Below are positions 24,885-34,520 of a stretch of DNA of 64,000 bases, piece by piece. The notes under the pieces are model-generated. The model was not told where the DNA came from. It made no database searches and saw only the letters and a list, made by a program, of their open reading frames with translations. Location of the stretch: the NCBI GenBank assembly GCA_016715645.1, contig JADJZR010000013.1:14785-78784 (forward strand), given 5' to 3'. The translations under genes and the position numbers were made by a program. The stretch's first letter is position 1. Every line of letters starts with the position of its first letter. This DNA comes from Elusimicrobiota bacterium (lineage in GTDB: Bacteria; Elusimicrobiota; Elusimicrobia; FEN-1173).

Positions 24885-26206
24885 ACTCCACCCACCACCA
24901 CCCGGGGGATCCGCAAGGTGGGAAGACCGTCGGATACGGGAACGTTCTGCCCTTCTTTTCCGCAGGTTCCCACCGACCAACCCAAATCCCACCCCATCCG
25001 GTCGATGCTTTTTAAGACCTCCGGCCCGTTGCCCAGCAGGTTCGCGCCCCGGACCGAATGAAGGGGCACGCCGTTTTCCACCCAATAACCTTCCTCCACC
25101 TCGAACACAAAGTCGCCGGTGGCCGTGTTCACCTGTCCGCCGCCCAAACGCGTCACGTAAAGGCCCCGCGTCAAATCCCGCAGAATGTCGTCCGGATCGT
25201 CGGGACCAGGCGCGATGAACGTATTGGACATCCGGGGAATCGGCCGATGGGCGAACGATTCCCGTCGGCCGTGTCCGTTGGAAGGGCGCTGGCTTTTTTG
25301 GGCCGAGCGCACGTCGTACAGATAATCGCGCAAAACACCGTTTTCGATCAACACGGTTCGCCGAGCGGGAGTTCCTTCGTCGTCAAACAAAAACGACCCG
25401 CGCTGACCGGGCCGGGTGGGATCATCCAAAACCGTAATTTTTTCCCCGGCAACCCGCCGGCCCACTTTCCCGCCATAATGGGGCGAACTCCCGTCTAAAA
25501 TGGCGTCGGCTTCCAGGGAATGACCCACCGCCTCGTGGATCAACGTGCCCCCTGCCTCGGCGGCGATCACCACGGACATTTCGCCCAATGGCGCCGAAGG
25601 GGCCTCCAATTTCATCAGGGCCCGTCGGGCGGCTCGGGCCGACACGGCGCAGGGATCCACGGAGATCAAATCGTTCCAGTCCCCCTGAACCGCGACCACC
25701 TCATAACCCGTTTGCCGCAACACGCCCTGCTCGGCCGTCACCTGAACCACAAACGTCCGGTACGACCGCTGTTCAAAATAGGATTTGTCTTCGAAGGTCA
25801 CGCCGCCGACTGTTTTGTTCAGTTCCCCCCAGGTGAGGCGAACTTGGCGCACGCGGGGATCGTTCCGGGCGGCCCGGTCGGCCTCCGACAGCCAAGCAAT
25901 TTTTTTGTTGAAAGGAAGGTCGGGGCGAAGAGAACATTCATCGGGCGCACGGGGCCACGTCCGCCCGTGGAACGCAACGCGCCCCCCCAACAAGCGCGCT
26001 TGGTCTCGAACCCGGCGGGTTTCCGACTCCGTCAAACCCCGGGTCAACGGGGAACGGGCTTCTAAAGACGCGTAAGCCCCCGGGTCCCCCAGCGCCCGCA
26101 GGCCAACCCCGGAACACTCGGTATCCGTCACGGAGTCGAGACGGCCGTCTTCCCAACACAGCGTTCGCCGAAGAGATTCTTCCGCATACAGTTCGAGTTT
26201 AATCAT
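24881..26206 (-). CDS. tldD: TldD-family metalloprotease
   Basis: 441 residues from ATG 26206. The zinc-binding HEAVGH motif is at 224-229 in GGTLIHEAVGHSLEAD, and the C-terminal GCNCGKxGQ-like segment appears as VGTCGKEGQNVP. TldD with TldE/PmbA degrades unfolded peptides or processes natural-product precursors. No TldE partner is in the window. Upstream are two long C tracts (26241-26254 and 26289-26298) close to where a promoter would be. The nuclease gene follows by a 4-bp overlap. Confidence 0.92.
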   Translation of the reverse strand: MIKLELYAEESLRRTLCWEDGRLDSVTDTECSGVGLRALGDPGAYASLEARSPLTRGLTESETRRVRDQARLLGGRVAFHGRTWPRAPDECSLRPDLPFNKKIAWLSEADRAARNDPRVRQVRLTWGELNKTVGGVTFEDKSYFEQRSYRTFVVQVTAEQGVLRQTGYEVVAVQGDWNDLISVDPCAVSARAARRALMKLEAPSAPLGEMSVVIAAEAGGTLIHEAVGHSLEADAILDGSSPHYGGKVGRRVAGEKITVLDDPTRPGQRGSFLFDDEGTPARRTVLIENGVLRDYLYDVRSAQKSQRPSNGHGRRESFAHRPIPRMSNTFIAPGPDDPDDILRDLTRGLYVTRLGGGQVNTATGDFVFEVEEGYWVENGVPLHSVRGANLLGNGPEVLKSIDRMGWDLGWSVGTCGKEGQNVPVSDGLPTLRIPRVVVGGV

Positions 26207-26240
26207 CAAGCCGCCCCGTCCCAAAAACCCCGCGCTCGGG

Positions 26241-26298
26241 CCCCCCCCCCCCCCAGACGAACGAAAAAACGGGGCGACACAAGGCGGGCCCCCCCCCC
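26241..26298. repeat. Two long poly-C tracts upstream of tldD
   Basis: Fourteen consecutive C at 26241-26254 and ten at 26289-26298 (G tracts on the coding strand of tldD), within a 190-bp intergenic stretch otherwise lacking genes. The nearer tract is 35-48 bp upstream of the tldD ATG, where the promoter spacer might be. Confidence 0.85.
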
Positions 26299-26372
26299 GA
26301 AAATTTTTCCTTTCCCGGAGCATTTCCGTCCGGGAGGGCTCGACAATTCTGTCCTTTGCACCAGGGATGCTA

Positions 26373-26398
26373 GCCCCGTTCCAGCCGGGGAATCCCGG
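26373..26398. repeat. 26-bp dispersed repeat, copy 2, abutting a stop codon
   Basis: Differs from 21775-21800 at one base. On the minus strand it starts immediately after the TAA of the histidine kinase gene. Weaker similarity extends further on the distal side (both copies are preceded by GACA and TTCTGT-type sequence). Confidence 0.7.
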
Positions 26399-27961
26399 TT
26401 ATTCATCCAGGGGCCAGCGGGTGGTGAACACCGCCCCCCGGCCCAACACCGACCGGACCTGAATGGCCCCCCCGTGGGCCTCCACAATGCGTTTGGCCAA
26501 AGCCAAACCCAACCCCGCCCCTTCCACCTGGCCGGTAAAGGTGTCTTCCACTTGATAAAACTTTTTAAAAATTCGTCCCACGTCTTCGGGCGGAATTCCG
26601 GGCCCGTCGTCTTCCACCGACACAACCGCTTCGGCCCCTTCCGCGCGGGCGTAGAGACGAACCCGTTTGTTCGGTTTGGGATTAAACTTAGCCCCGTTGT
26701 CGATGAGGTTTCTGAGCACCTCGGAAAATCGGTCGGGGTCCACCGATAAGGCCGGCAGGGTGTCGATGCTTTCGTCAATGTTAAAATCGACGTTTTGACG
26801 GGCCAAGTCGGCCGCCATGGACGCGCGCACGCCATCCACCAACACCCGCGCGCGACACCGTTTGCGCGCCAGCGCCACGGTCTGAGATTCGACCGTGGCA
26901 AAATTAAGAAGCCGTTCGACCAATTGGGACAGCTTGTTTCCCTGGTCGCGCATCGCCGTCAACCCTTGGCGTTGGGTGGGCGTCAGCGACTTATCTTCCA
27001 GCAACAGCGGAGCGAACCCCGTGATCGACACCAAGGGGGTTTTGAGTTTGTGGGAAATGACCGCCAAAAAATTTTGTTTCAGCCATTCTTCCCGGCGGGC
27101 TTCAGTCACGTCCCGAAAAATCAGCAGGGCCCCGGATCCGTCGCGCAACATCTGAAAAGAACCGTCCAAAATGAACTTTTTTCCGGACGGCCGCGACAGG
27201 GTCAACCGGGCCGGCTCTTTTCCCTCAAAAACCACTTTCAGGGGCGGAGTCACATCAAACGCGCGAAAAAGGTCCGCGGCGTTGCGCCCGGCGGGGTCGT
27301 CCGCCACGCCCAACAGCGTGGCCCCCGCGGCGTTGAGCAACGTCACATGCCCCTCCGTGTCCATCAACAGGGCCCCATCCGACATTTCACGAACCAAGGT
27401 GGACAACGTATTTTTTTCGCTGTTAAGTCGGGTAAACAGTCGGGCGTTTTCGATGGCGACGGCGGCTTGGGCGGCAAAAATCTCGAGGGCGCGGCGGTCG
27501 AGAACGGTGAACCCGTTCCCGTCTTTCTTGTTGATCCCTTCCAGAACACCCACCAACCGCCCTTGGTGCAGGAGAGGCACCGCCACCACATGGCGGGTCA
27601 CAAAATCGCTTCGGGTATCCACACGGGTGGTCCAGCGGGGATCGTTCTGAACGTCGTTGACCACCACCGGAACCCCGTTAGCCGCCACCCATCCGGCCAC
27701 GCCCTCGCCGGGTTTTAACCGAACGGACTTGACCTTATCGCCCGCCGTTCCCAGGGCCACGTCAAACACAAGTTCGCCGGTGGATTCGTCTTTGAGAAGA
27801 ATTGAGCCGGATTGCGCCCGGACCACCCGGGCGGCCAGTTCCATAACGGTTTTAAGTAGGGAAGGCAGATCCAGAGCGCCCGCCAACGCTCGGCTGGCTT
27901 CAAGCAACGTTTCAAAATCCGCCGCGGTCAGCGGACCCGGCTCGTCGAGAGGCTCTGTCAT
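26399..27961 (-). CDS. Soluble sensor histidine kinase (GAF-PAS-HisKA-HATPase)
   Basis: 520 residues without membrane segments. A GAF domain (about 15-175, LKPGEGVAGWVAANG), a PAS-like domain (about 185-290), HisKA with phospho-accepting H304 in VISHKLKTPL, and an ATPase with NLIDNGAKFN, DDGPGIPPED and GAGLGLALAK. The H box has Lys where Glu is normal (SHELKTP), which may affect phosphatase or kinase activity. It starts immediately after the gltD stop (TGAATG), so it is probably co-transcribed with the glutamate synthase genes; no receiver is adjacent. Confidence 0.92.
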   Translation of the reverse strand: MTEPLDEPGPLTAADFETLLEASRALAGALDLPSLLKTVMELAARVVRAQSGSILLKDESTGELVFDVALGTAGDKVKSVRLKPGEGVAGWVAANGVPVVVNDVQNDPRWTTRVDTRSDFVTRHVVAVPLLHQGRLVGVLEGINKKDGNGFTVLDRRALEIFAAQAAVAIENARLFTRLNSEKNTLSTLVREMSDGALLMDTEGHVTLLNAAGATLLGVADDPAGRNAADLFRAFDVTPPLKVVFEGKEPARLTLSRPSGKKFILDGSFQMLRDGSGALLIFRDVTEARREEWLKQNFLAVISHKLKTPLVSITGFAPLLLEDKSLTPTQRQGLTAMRDQGNKLSQLVERLLNFATVESQTVALARKRCRARVLVDGVRASMAADLARQNVDFNIDESIDTLPALSVDPDRFSEVLRNLIDNGAKFNPKPNKRVRLYARAEGAEAVVSVEDDGPGIPPEDVGRIFKKFYQVEDTFTGQVEGAGLGLALAKRIVEAHGGAIQVRSVLGRGAVFTTRWPLDE

Positions 27962-29470
27962 TCAGGGCAGATCGGTGTGTCCCATAAGGTATCGATCCAC
28001 TTCCCGGGCGGCTCCGCGGCCTTCGTTGATGGCCCACACCACCAGGCTTTGGCCCCGTCGCGCGTCGCCGGCGGCGAACACGCCCGGAACGTTGGTGGCA
28101 AACCGCCCGTGATCGGCTTTAATGTTGGAACGAGGGTCACGCTCCACACTGAGCTCTTTCAACAGTTTCTCTTCCGGTCCCAAAAACCCCAGGGCCAACA
28201 AAACCAGCTGGGCGGGCCACACTTTTTCCGTCCCCCGAACCGGCACGGGACCCGACGGACCCCATTCCACCTGGACCGTGTGAAGCTCTTTGACGCGTTT
28301 GGAATGTTCGCCCCCTTCGAGGCGCGTGGTGGAAATGAGAAACTGGCGGGGATCCGCTCCAAAAACGGCGGCCGCTTCTTCCTGGCCATAGTCTGTGCGG
28401 AAAACTTTAGGCCATTGGGGCCACGGATTGTCGGAAGCCCGTTTCTCCGGCGGGCGAGGCATGATTTCAAACTGGACCACGCTTTTGGCTCCCTGACGCA
28501 AGGCCGTACCCACGCAGTCGGTGCCCGTGTCGCCGCCGCCGATGACCACCACGTCTTTGCCCGCCGCGGAAATGGACCGGCCGTCCTTGAGTTTTGAATC
28601 CAACAAACTTTTCGTGTTGGCGTGCAAAAACTCCATGGCGAAATGAATCCCTTTCAATTCGCGCCCGGGCACCTTCAAATCCCGGGGCACCGTCGCGCCC
28701 AGGGCCAACACCACGGCATCAAACTCTTTTTTAAGTTTTTCCGCCGAATAGGCCGCCGACCCCACCTCGGTGTTGGGCACGAACGCGACCCCCTCTTTGG
28801 CCAACAAATCCACCCGGCGTTGAACCACGTCCTTGTCCAATTTCATATTGGGAATGCCGTACATCAGAAGACCGCCGATCCGGTCGGCCCGCTCAAACAC
28901 CGTGACCGAATGGCCCGCCCGGTTCAACTGAGCGGCGGCCGACAGTCCGGCCGGGCCCGATCCCACCACCGCCACTTTTTTGCCGGTGCGTTTTTGGGGG
29001 GGCTCGGCTTTCACCCACCCTTCGGCGAACCCGCGATCGATGATCGACACTTCGATATTTTTAATGGTCACCGGCGGCTCGGATATTCCTAACACGCACG
29101 ACCCTTCGCAGGGCGCGGGACAGACCCGACCGGTGAATTCCGGGAAATTGTTTGTTTTGTGTAACCGTTCCAGAGCGTCTTCCCATAACCCACGAAACAC
29201 CAAATCGTTCCATTCCGGAATGAGGTTATTGATGGGACAGCCCGACGCCATCCCCGCCACCAAATTGCCCGTGTGGCAAAAAGGAACCCCGCAATCCATA
29301 CACCGGGCCCCCTGCTTGCGCAAAGAGTCTTCGGGCATGTGTTGGTGGAACTCCTCCCAATGGCGAATCCGTTCCGTGGGGGAGGCGTCCGCGGGAAGCT
29401 CCCGTTTAAATTTCATAAACCCCGTCGGCTTCGCAACCCCCAACGGTTTCGGCGGCGTCACGGCACTCAT
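27962..29470 (-). CDS. gltD: Glutamate synthase small subunit
   Basis: 502 residues. The N-terminal domain has the Fe-S cysteines (RCMDCGVPFCH, GCPINNLIPEW, GRVCPAPCEGSCVLG); two FAD/NADPH Rossmann motifs follow (VAVVGSGPAGLSAAAQL and VVVIGGGDTGTDCVG). It delivers electrons from NADPH to GltB for glutamate formation. It follows gltB with a 1-bp overlap. Confidence 0.97.
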   Translation of the reverse strand: MSAVTPPKPLGVAKPTGFMKFKRELPADASPTERIRHWEEFHQHMPEDSLRKQGARCMDCGVPFCHTGNLVAGMASGCPINNLIPEWNDLVFRGLWEDALERLHKTNNFPEFTGRVCPAPCEGSCVLGISEPPVTIKNIEVSIIDRGFAEGWVKAEPPQKRTGKKVAVVGSGPAGLSAAAQLNRAGHSVTVFERADRIGGLLMYGIPNMKLDKDVVQRRVDLLAKEGVAFVPNTEVGSAAYSAEKLKKEFDAVVLALGATVPRDLKVPGRELKGIHFAMEFLHANTKSLLDSKLKDGRSISAAGKDVVVIGGGDTGTDCVGTALRQGAKSVVQFEIMPRPPEKRASDNPWPQWPKVFRTDYGQEEAAAVFGADPRQFLISTTRLEGGEHSKRVKELHTVQVEWGPSGPVPVRGTEKVWPAQLVLLALGFLGPEEKLLKELSVERDPRSNIKADHGRFATNVPGVFAAGDARRGQSLVVWAINEGRGAAREVDRYLMGHTDLP

Positions 29471-30921
29471 TAGTTCCCCCCCACCCGCGACAAATCGCGG
29501 GCGTTTTCTTCGAACGCGGCCATGATGGCTTGGTCGCCCGTCATGCCGGCTTGGTGCATTTTTTTGATGGTGGAAATCATCCGTTTGTAGTCCCGAGGCA
29601 TAATTTTAACGAAGGTCCGGATCAACGCGGGGCCCTCTTCCAAAATGCGTTTGGCCACAGTGCTGGTGGTGTGCAACAAATGTTTCACCAACAACCCGTG
29701 AACTTCCTGCACATCCTCTTCTTCCATGGGTTCGGCTTCCACCATTTCCTTGTTCACCTTGCTGAGAAAATCGCCGTTGACGTCCCACACGTACGCCACG
29801 CCGCCGGTCATGCCCGCGCCAAAATTACGCCCGGTGGGCCCAATAACCACCACCCGGCCGCCGGTCATGTATTCGCACCCGTGATCCCCCACGCCTTCCA
29901 CCACAGCGTGAACACCGGAATTGCGCACCGCGAAGCGTTCCCCCGCCAGCCCGCGGATGTAGGATTCGCCCGACGTGGCCCCGTAAAACGCCACGTTGCC
30001 GACAATGATATTTTCTTCCGGCACATACCCCGCGGCCCGCGGCGGCGTCAAAATCAGCTTGCCTCCCGAGAGCCCCTTGCCGAAATAATCGTTGGCGTCT
30101 CCTTCCAAAGACATCGTCATTCCCCGGGGAATAAACGCCCCAAAACTTTGGCCCGCCGATCCCTGGAACGTCAGGTCAATGGTATCGTCAGGCAACCCCT
30201 TGGCGCCGTAACGGCGGGTCAACTCGCTCCCCAGCTGGGTCCCCACCACCCGGTCGCGGTTACGAATGGGCACGACCGCCTCAACTTTTTCACCCTTCTC
30301 CAAGGCGGGTTTGCACAGGTCCAACAACACCCGCCGGTCTAAAGAACCGTCCAGACCGTGATCTTGGGTCATTTGGCAATAACGGCCCACGTCCGGCCCC
30401 ACCGGCGGCGAATAAAGAATGTTCGAAAAATCCACCCCTTTGGCTTTCCAGTGGTCCACCGCTTTGCGCGCTTCCAAACGGTCCACCCGGCCGATCATCT
30501 CGTTGAAAGACCGGAACCCCATTCGAGCCATGTGTTCCCGGACCTCCTGGGCAACAAACCGCATAAAATGAACCACGTGAGACGGATCGCCCGTAAACTT
30601 CTTGCGCAGTTTGGGATCCTGCGTGGCAACGCCCACCGGGCACGTGTTCAAATGGCACACGCGCATCATGACGCAACCCAACACCACCAGGGGCGCCGTG
30701 GCAAACCCAAACTCTTCGGCCCCCAACAGGGCGGCGATCACCACGTCGCGGCCTGTTTTCAACTGGCCGTCGGTCTCAACGACAATCCGACTGCGAAGGT
30801 TGTTTAACACCAACGTTTGGTGTGTTTCCGCCAACCCCAATTCCCACGGCAGGCCCGCGTGTTTAATAGACGATTGGGGCGATGCGCCCGTTCCGCCGTC
30901 GTATCCCGAAATCAACACCAC
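29470..30921 (-). CDS. gltB: Glutamate synthase large subunit, C-terminal fragment (frameshifted)
   Basis: 483 residues covering the end of the FMN synthase domain (VLISGYDGGTGASP, HAGLPWELGLAETHQ, CHLNTCPVGVATQDP) and the C-terminal beta-helix (GXXGXXXG repeats such as RNFGAGMTGG). The ORF starts inside the gene with no ribosome site. The preceding part is read in another frame at 30863-34072. Adding one G to each of two short G runs near 30935-30960 restores a continuous VAEVGVGHVAAGVAKAHAD reading, so this is one gene with two missing bases. Confidence 0.93.
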   Translation of the reverse strand: MVLISGYDGGTGASPQSSIKHAGLPWELGLAETHQTLVLNNLRSRIVVETDGQLKTGRDVVIAALLGAEEFGFATAPLVVLGCVMMRVCHLNTCPVGVATQDPKLRKKFTGDPSHVVHFMRFVAQEVREHMARMGFRSFNEMIGRVDRLEARKAVDHWKAKGVDFSNILYSPPVGPDVGRYCQMTQDHGLDGSLDRRVLLDLCKPALEKGEKVEAVVPIRNRDRVVGTQLGSELTRRYGAKGLPDDTIDLTFQGSAGQSFGAFIPRGMTMSLEGDANDYFGKGLSGGKLILTPPRAAGYVPEENIIVGNVAFYGATSGESYIRGLAGERFAVRNSGVHAVVEGVGDHGCEYMTGGRVVVIGPTGRNFGAGMTGGVAYVWDVNGDFLSKVNKEMVEAEPMEEEDVQEVHGLLVKHLLHTTSTVAKRILEEGPALIRTFVKIMPRDYKRMISTIKKMHQAGMTGDQAIMAAFEENARDLSRVGGN

Positions 30922-33900
30922 GTCGGCATGGGCTTTCGCGACCCCGCGGCCACGTGCCCCACCCCACCTCGGCCACCAGTTTCACGCTGATGCGGGCCTG
31001 GTGGTTGGCGTTTTTAAGGTCGTGGATGAGTTCGGCCAAATCTTCGATGGAATAAATGTCGTGGTGCGGCGGCGGCGAAATGAGCCCCACCCCGGCCGTG
31101 GTGTGGCGCGTGCGCGCCACCCAGGGATACACTTTTGTGCCGGGCAGTTGACCGCCTTCGCCGGGTTTGGCCCCTTGGGCCATTTTGATCTGAATTTCCC
31201 GAGCGTTGACCAAGTATAGGCTCGTCACGCCAAACCGGCCGGACGCCACCTGTTTAATCGCGCTGTTTTTGGAATCGCCGTTGGGCAACAGTTTGTAGCG
31301 TTCCGGATCTTCGCCCCCTTCGCCGGTGTTGGATTTTCCACCCACGCGGTTCATGGCGATAGCCAACGATTCGTGGGCCTCTTGGGAAATGGACCCGTAA
31401 CTCATCGCGCCCGTCTTAAACCGTTTCATGATGGATTCCACCGATTCCACTTCGTCGATGGGCACCGCCCGATCGGCCGGTTTAAGGTCCAACAGGCCCC
31501 GCAAGGTGTAGTGTTCCCGGGCCTGATCGTTGATCAACGCCGCGTAACTTTGATACACGTCGTATCGGTTGGTCCGGCACGCCAACTGAAGGCGGTGAAT
31601 GGTTTCTGGATTGAACAGATGCCGTTCGCCCTCTTTGCGCCACTGATAATTTCCGCCCGCATCCAACACGTGGGCATCCGACGAAACCGCTGAAAACGCC
31701 CGATGATGACGACGGCGGGCCTCTTCGGCGATCACGTCCAACCCCACCCCGCCCACCCGGGACGGAGTCCAAGTAAAATACTGATCAACCACCTCTTGGC
31801 TTAAACCCAACGCCTCAAAAATTTGGGCGCCGCCATAACTTTGGATGGTGGAAATTCCCATTTTCGAGATGGTTTTAACGACGCCTTTGGTGGCGGCCTT
31901 GACATAATTTTTAATCGCCGCCTTATGATCCACGCCCACCAACATTCCCTGTTGGATCATATCGTCGATGGTTTCGTAGGCCATATACGGATTGATGGCC
32001 CCCACGCCGTATCCCAACAACACGGCGAAATGGTGGGTTTCCCGGGGCTCACCGGATTCCAAAATCAAGCCCACTTTCATGCGGGTGCCTTTGCGGATCA
32101 TGTCGTGGTGAAGGCCCGCCACCGCCAACAACGCGGGGATAGGCGCCTTTTTCTCGCTGACGCCCCGGTCGGACAATATCAATATGTTCACCCCGCCGGA
32201 CGCGGCCCTGTCCGCCGCGGCGAACAACTCGTCCATGGCCCGACGGAGCCCTTCGCCACCCGAGGTGGGATCAAACAAAATAGGCAGGGTCAGGGATCGG
32301 AACCCCGGCTCTTTGACCTGGCGAAGCTTTTCCAACTGTTCGTTGGTCAAAATCGGGCTTTTCAATTCGATCAGTCGGCAACTTTCCGCGGCGGGGTCGA
32401 GCAGGTTGCGCTCGCCGCCGATGGCCGTGGACGCCGAGGTCACAATTTCTTCCCGCAAACAGTCGATGGGCGGGTTGGTGACCTGGGCGAACAGTTGCTT
32501 GAAATAGTTGGGCAACAGTTGGGGTTTATCGGACAACACCGCCAACGGCGTGTCAGTGCCCATGGCGCCCACGGGTTCCACCCCGTTTTTGGCCATGGGT
32601 TCCATCACCACGCGCAGGTCTTCATAAGAGTAGCCGAACACCTGCTGGCGCTGGACCACGGTGCTGTGATCCTCGCGCACCGGTTTGTCCTGGTCCACCA
32701 AATCGTCCAGGGCGATCAGGTTTTTGTCCAACCAAGCGCGGTACGGACGTTCCGCGGCCACGGTTTTTTTGATTTCGTCGTCGGAAATAATCCGGCCCTG
32801 TTCGGTGTCAATCAACAGCATTCGGCCGGGCTGAAGCCGTCCCTTTTGGACCACCCGTTCGGGATCGATGTCCAACACGCCCACTTCGCTGGCCAATACG
32901 ATAAAATCGTCGTTGGTGACCACATACCGAGACGGCCGCAACCCGTTGCGATCCAACACCGCGCCCACTCGGACACCGTCGGTAAAACCGATCGAGGCCG
33001 GACCGTCCCAGGGCTCCATCAAACACGCGTGGTATTCGTAAAAAGCCTTCTTGTCCTCCGACATGCTTTCATGGTTCGCCCAAGGTTCGGGAATCATCAT
33101 CATCATGGCGTGGGGCAGACTGCGCCCGGACAACACCAAAAATTCCAGGCAGTTGTCGAACATGGCCGAGTCGGACCCATCGGTGTCGATGACCGGCATG
33201 AGCCGTTTCAAGTCGTTGCCGAACACGTCGGACTTGAGCAGAGCCGAGCGGGCGTGCATCCAGTTGACGTTCCCGCGCAGGGTGTTGATTTCACCGTTGT
33301 GGATAATGTAGCGGTAGGGGTGGGCCCGGTTCCAGTTGGGGAACGTGTTGGTGGAAAACCGCGAGTGGACCAACGCCAAGGCCGATGTCAGGTCGGGATC
33401 GCGCAGTTCCGGGTAATAATCTTCCATCTGGCCGGCCAACAGCATGCCTTTGTAGACGATGGTGCGTGACGACAGGCTGGGTATGTAAAACCGGTTGGAC
33501 CCGTTTTCGTTCAAAAATTTAATGGAATGTTCGGCCCGCTTGCGGATGAGATAAAGAACCCGCTCAAACGCCATCGCGTCGCTGTCCTTGACATTTTTTC
33601 CTTTTGCGATGAAGGCCTGGCGCATAAACGGTTCGCCGGCCCGGGCCGTAAGGCCCAGGGCACTGTTGTTCGTGGGCACGGTGCGCCAACCCAAAAACGT
33701 TTGCCCTTCTTCGGCCACCAACTGTTCGAATTGTTTTTCCGCGGTGCGGCGATCGTCGGCGTTTTGCGGGAGGAACATCATCGCCACGCCGTACAGGCCG
33801 GGGTCTGGAAGAACGATCTTTTCTTTGGCGGCGGCCTTTTTCAAAAATCCGTGGGGCAATTGGATCAACACCCCCGCTCCGTCGCCGGTGTTGGCTTCGC

Positions 33901-34072
33901 ACCCGCACGCGCCGCGGTGGTTCAAATTGTTCAATACTTCCAGCGACTGGGCGACGATCTCGTGGGACTTTTTGCCCCTGATATTAACGACAAACCCTAT
34001 CCCGCAGGCGTCCCGTTCAAATTGCGGATCGTACAAACCCTGTTTTGATGGCGCTTCGTTTTGTGTCGTCAC
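30863..34072 (-). CDS. gltB: Glutamate synthase large subunit, N-terminal fragment (frameshifted)
   Basis: 1069 residues from GTG 34072. The catalytic cysteine of the glutamine amidotransferase domain is C23 in RDACGIGFV (exposed by propeptide removal). The central domain and most of the FMN domain follow, with GEGGEDPERY and the Fe-S region lying beyond the break. After VAEVG the frame degenerates into Arg/Trp-rich sequence, where the true protein continues in the frame of 29470-30921. The upstream region is divergent to a DUF486 gene. It makes glutamate from glutamine and 2-oxoglutarate. Confidence 0.93.
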   Translation of the reverse strand: MTTQNEAPSKQGLYDPQFERDACGIGFVVNIRGKKSHEIVAQSLEVLNNLNHRGACGCEANTGDGAGVLIQLPHGFLKKAAAKEKIVLPDPGLYGVAMMFLPQNADDRRTAEKQFEQLVAEEGQTFLGWRTVPTNNSALGLTARAGEPFMRQAFIAKGKNVKDSDAMAFERVLYLIRKRAEHSIKFLNENGSNRFYIPSLSSRTIVYKGMLLAGQMEDYYPELRDPDLTSALALVHSRFSTNTFPNWNRAHPYRYIIHNGEINTLRGNVNWMHARSALLKSDVFGNDLKRLMPVIDTDGSDSAMFDNCLEFLVLSGRSLPHAMMMMIPEPWANHESMSEDKKAFYEYHACLMEPWDGPASIGFTDGVRVGAVLDRNGLRPSRYVVTNDDFIVLASEVGVLDIDPERVVQKGRLQPGRMLLIDTEQGRIISDDEIKKTVAAERPYRAWLDKNLIALDDLVDQDKPVREDHSTVVQRQQVFGYSYEDLRVVMEPMAKNGVEPVGAMGTDTPLAVLSDKPQLLPNYFKQLFAQVTNPPIDCLREEIVTSASTAIGGERNLLDPAAESCRLIELKSPILTNEQLEKLRQVKEPGFRSLTLPILFDPTSGGEGLRRAMDELFAAADRAASGGVNILILSDRGVSEKKAPIPALLAVAGLHHDMIRKGTRMKVGLILESGEPRETHHFAVLLGYGVGAINPYMAYETIDDMIQQGMLVGVDHKAAIKNYVKAATKGVVKTISKMGISTIQSYGGAQIFEALGLSQEVVDQYFTWTPSRVGGVGLDVIAEEARRRHHRAFSAVSSDAHVLDAGGNYQWRKEGERHLFNPETIHRLQLACRTNRYDVYQSYAALINDQAREHYTLRGLLDLKPADRAVPIDEVESVESIMKRFKTGAMSYGSISQEAHESLAIAMNRVGGKSNTGEGGEDPERYKLLPNGDSKNSAIKQVASGRFGVTSLYLVNAREIQIKMAQGAKPGEGGQLPGTKVYPWVARTRHTTAGVGLISPPPHHDIYSIEDLAELIHDLKNANHQARISVKLVAEVGWGTWPRGRESPCRRGVDFGIRRRNGRIAPIVY

Positions 34073-34123
34073 CTTTTCACCTTCACAATGTTTTCCCGGA
34101 CATTAAACTTCGTAAACAGTTAT

Positions 34124-34129
34124 TATAAT
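34124..34129 (+). promoter_or_regulatory. AT-rich divergent promoter core between gltB and DUF486
   Basis: TATAAT at 34124-34129 sits in the near-palindromic TATTATAATA and could serve either strand. The minus-strand side has a TGAACA-like -35 at 16-18 bp; the plus side lacks a clear -35. Confidence 0.45.
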
Positions 34130-34178
34130 ATTTTCGCAAAGGCTGTTCACGGCGTTTCCTCTCAGGAGGGGAAAATCC

Positions 34179-34520
34179 ATGTCCGTATTCGTCCGAACGG
34201 TCGGACTTTTAACGCTGTCCAATCTGTTCATGACCTTCGCCTGGTATGCCCACCTCAAAAATTTGGGGCACCGGGGTTGGTTGACCGCCGCCGTGGTGAG
34301 TTGGGGCGTGGCTTTTTTTGAATATTGCCTTCAGGTTCCCGCCAACCGGATCGGCTACACGGTAATGAGTTTGGCGCAACTTAAAATCCTGCAAGAAGTG
34401 ATTTCGTTGACGGTGTTTGTACCGTTCGCTGTGTTTTACATGGGGCAATCTCTTAAGTGGGATTACCTGTGGGCGGCGCTGTGCATGATGGGAGCGGTTT
34501 TTTTCATTTTTCGCCCATGA
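34179..34520 (+). CDS. DUF486/DMT-family small membrane protein
   Basis: 113 residues with four transmembrane segments (LLTLSNLFMTFAWYAHLK at the start, then LTAAVVSWGVAFFEYCLQV with the typical VPANRIG, and a C-terminal GAVFFIF). This is the DUF486 pattern, distantly related to small drug/metabolite transporters. ATG 34179 follows CAGGAGGGG. Its stop overlaps the photolyase start (ATGA). Confidence 0.88.
   Translation: MSVFVRTVGLLTLSNLFMTFAWYAHLKNLGHRGWLTAAVVSWGVAFFEYCLQVPANRIGYTVMSLAQLKILQEVISLTVFVPFAVFYMGQSLKWDYLWAALCMMGAVFFIFRP

Noticed and set aside
24885..25085. Longer start for the Fe-S nuclease
   Set aside because: It lies wholly inside tldD in another frame, and the Cys-containing family N-terminus begins at GTG 24884.
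26207..26323. Extension of tldD upstream through the poly-C tracts
   Set aside because: The peptide would be Gly/Arg/Pro low complexity with no ribosome site; ATG 26206 gives the normal TldD N-terminus.
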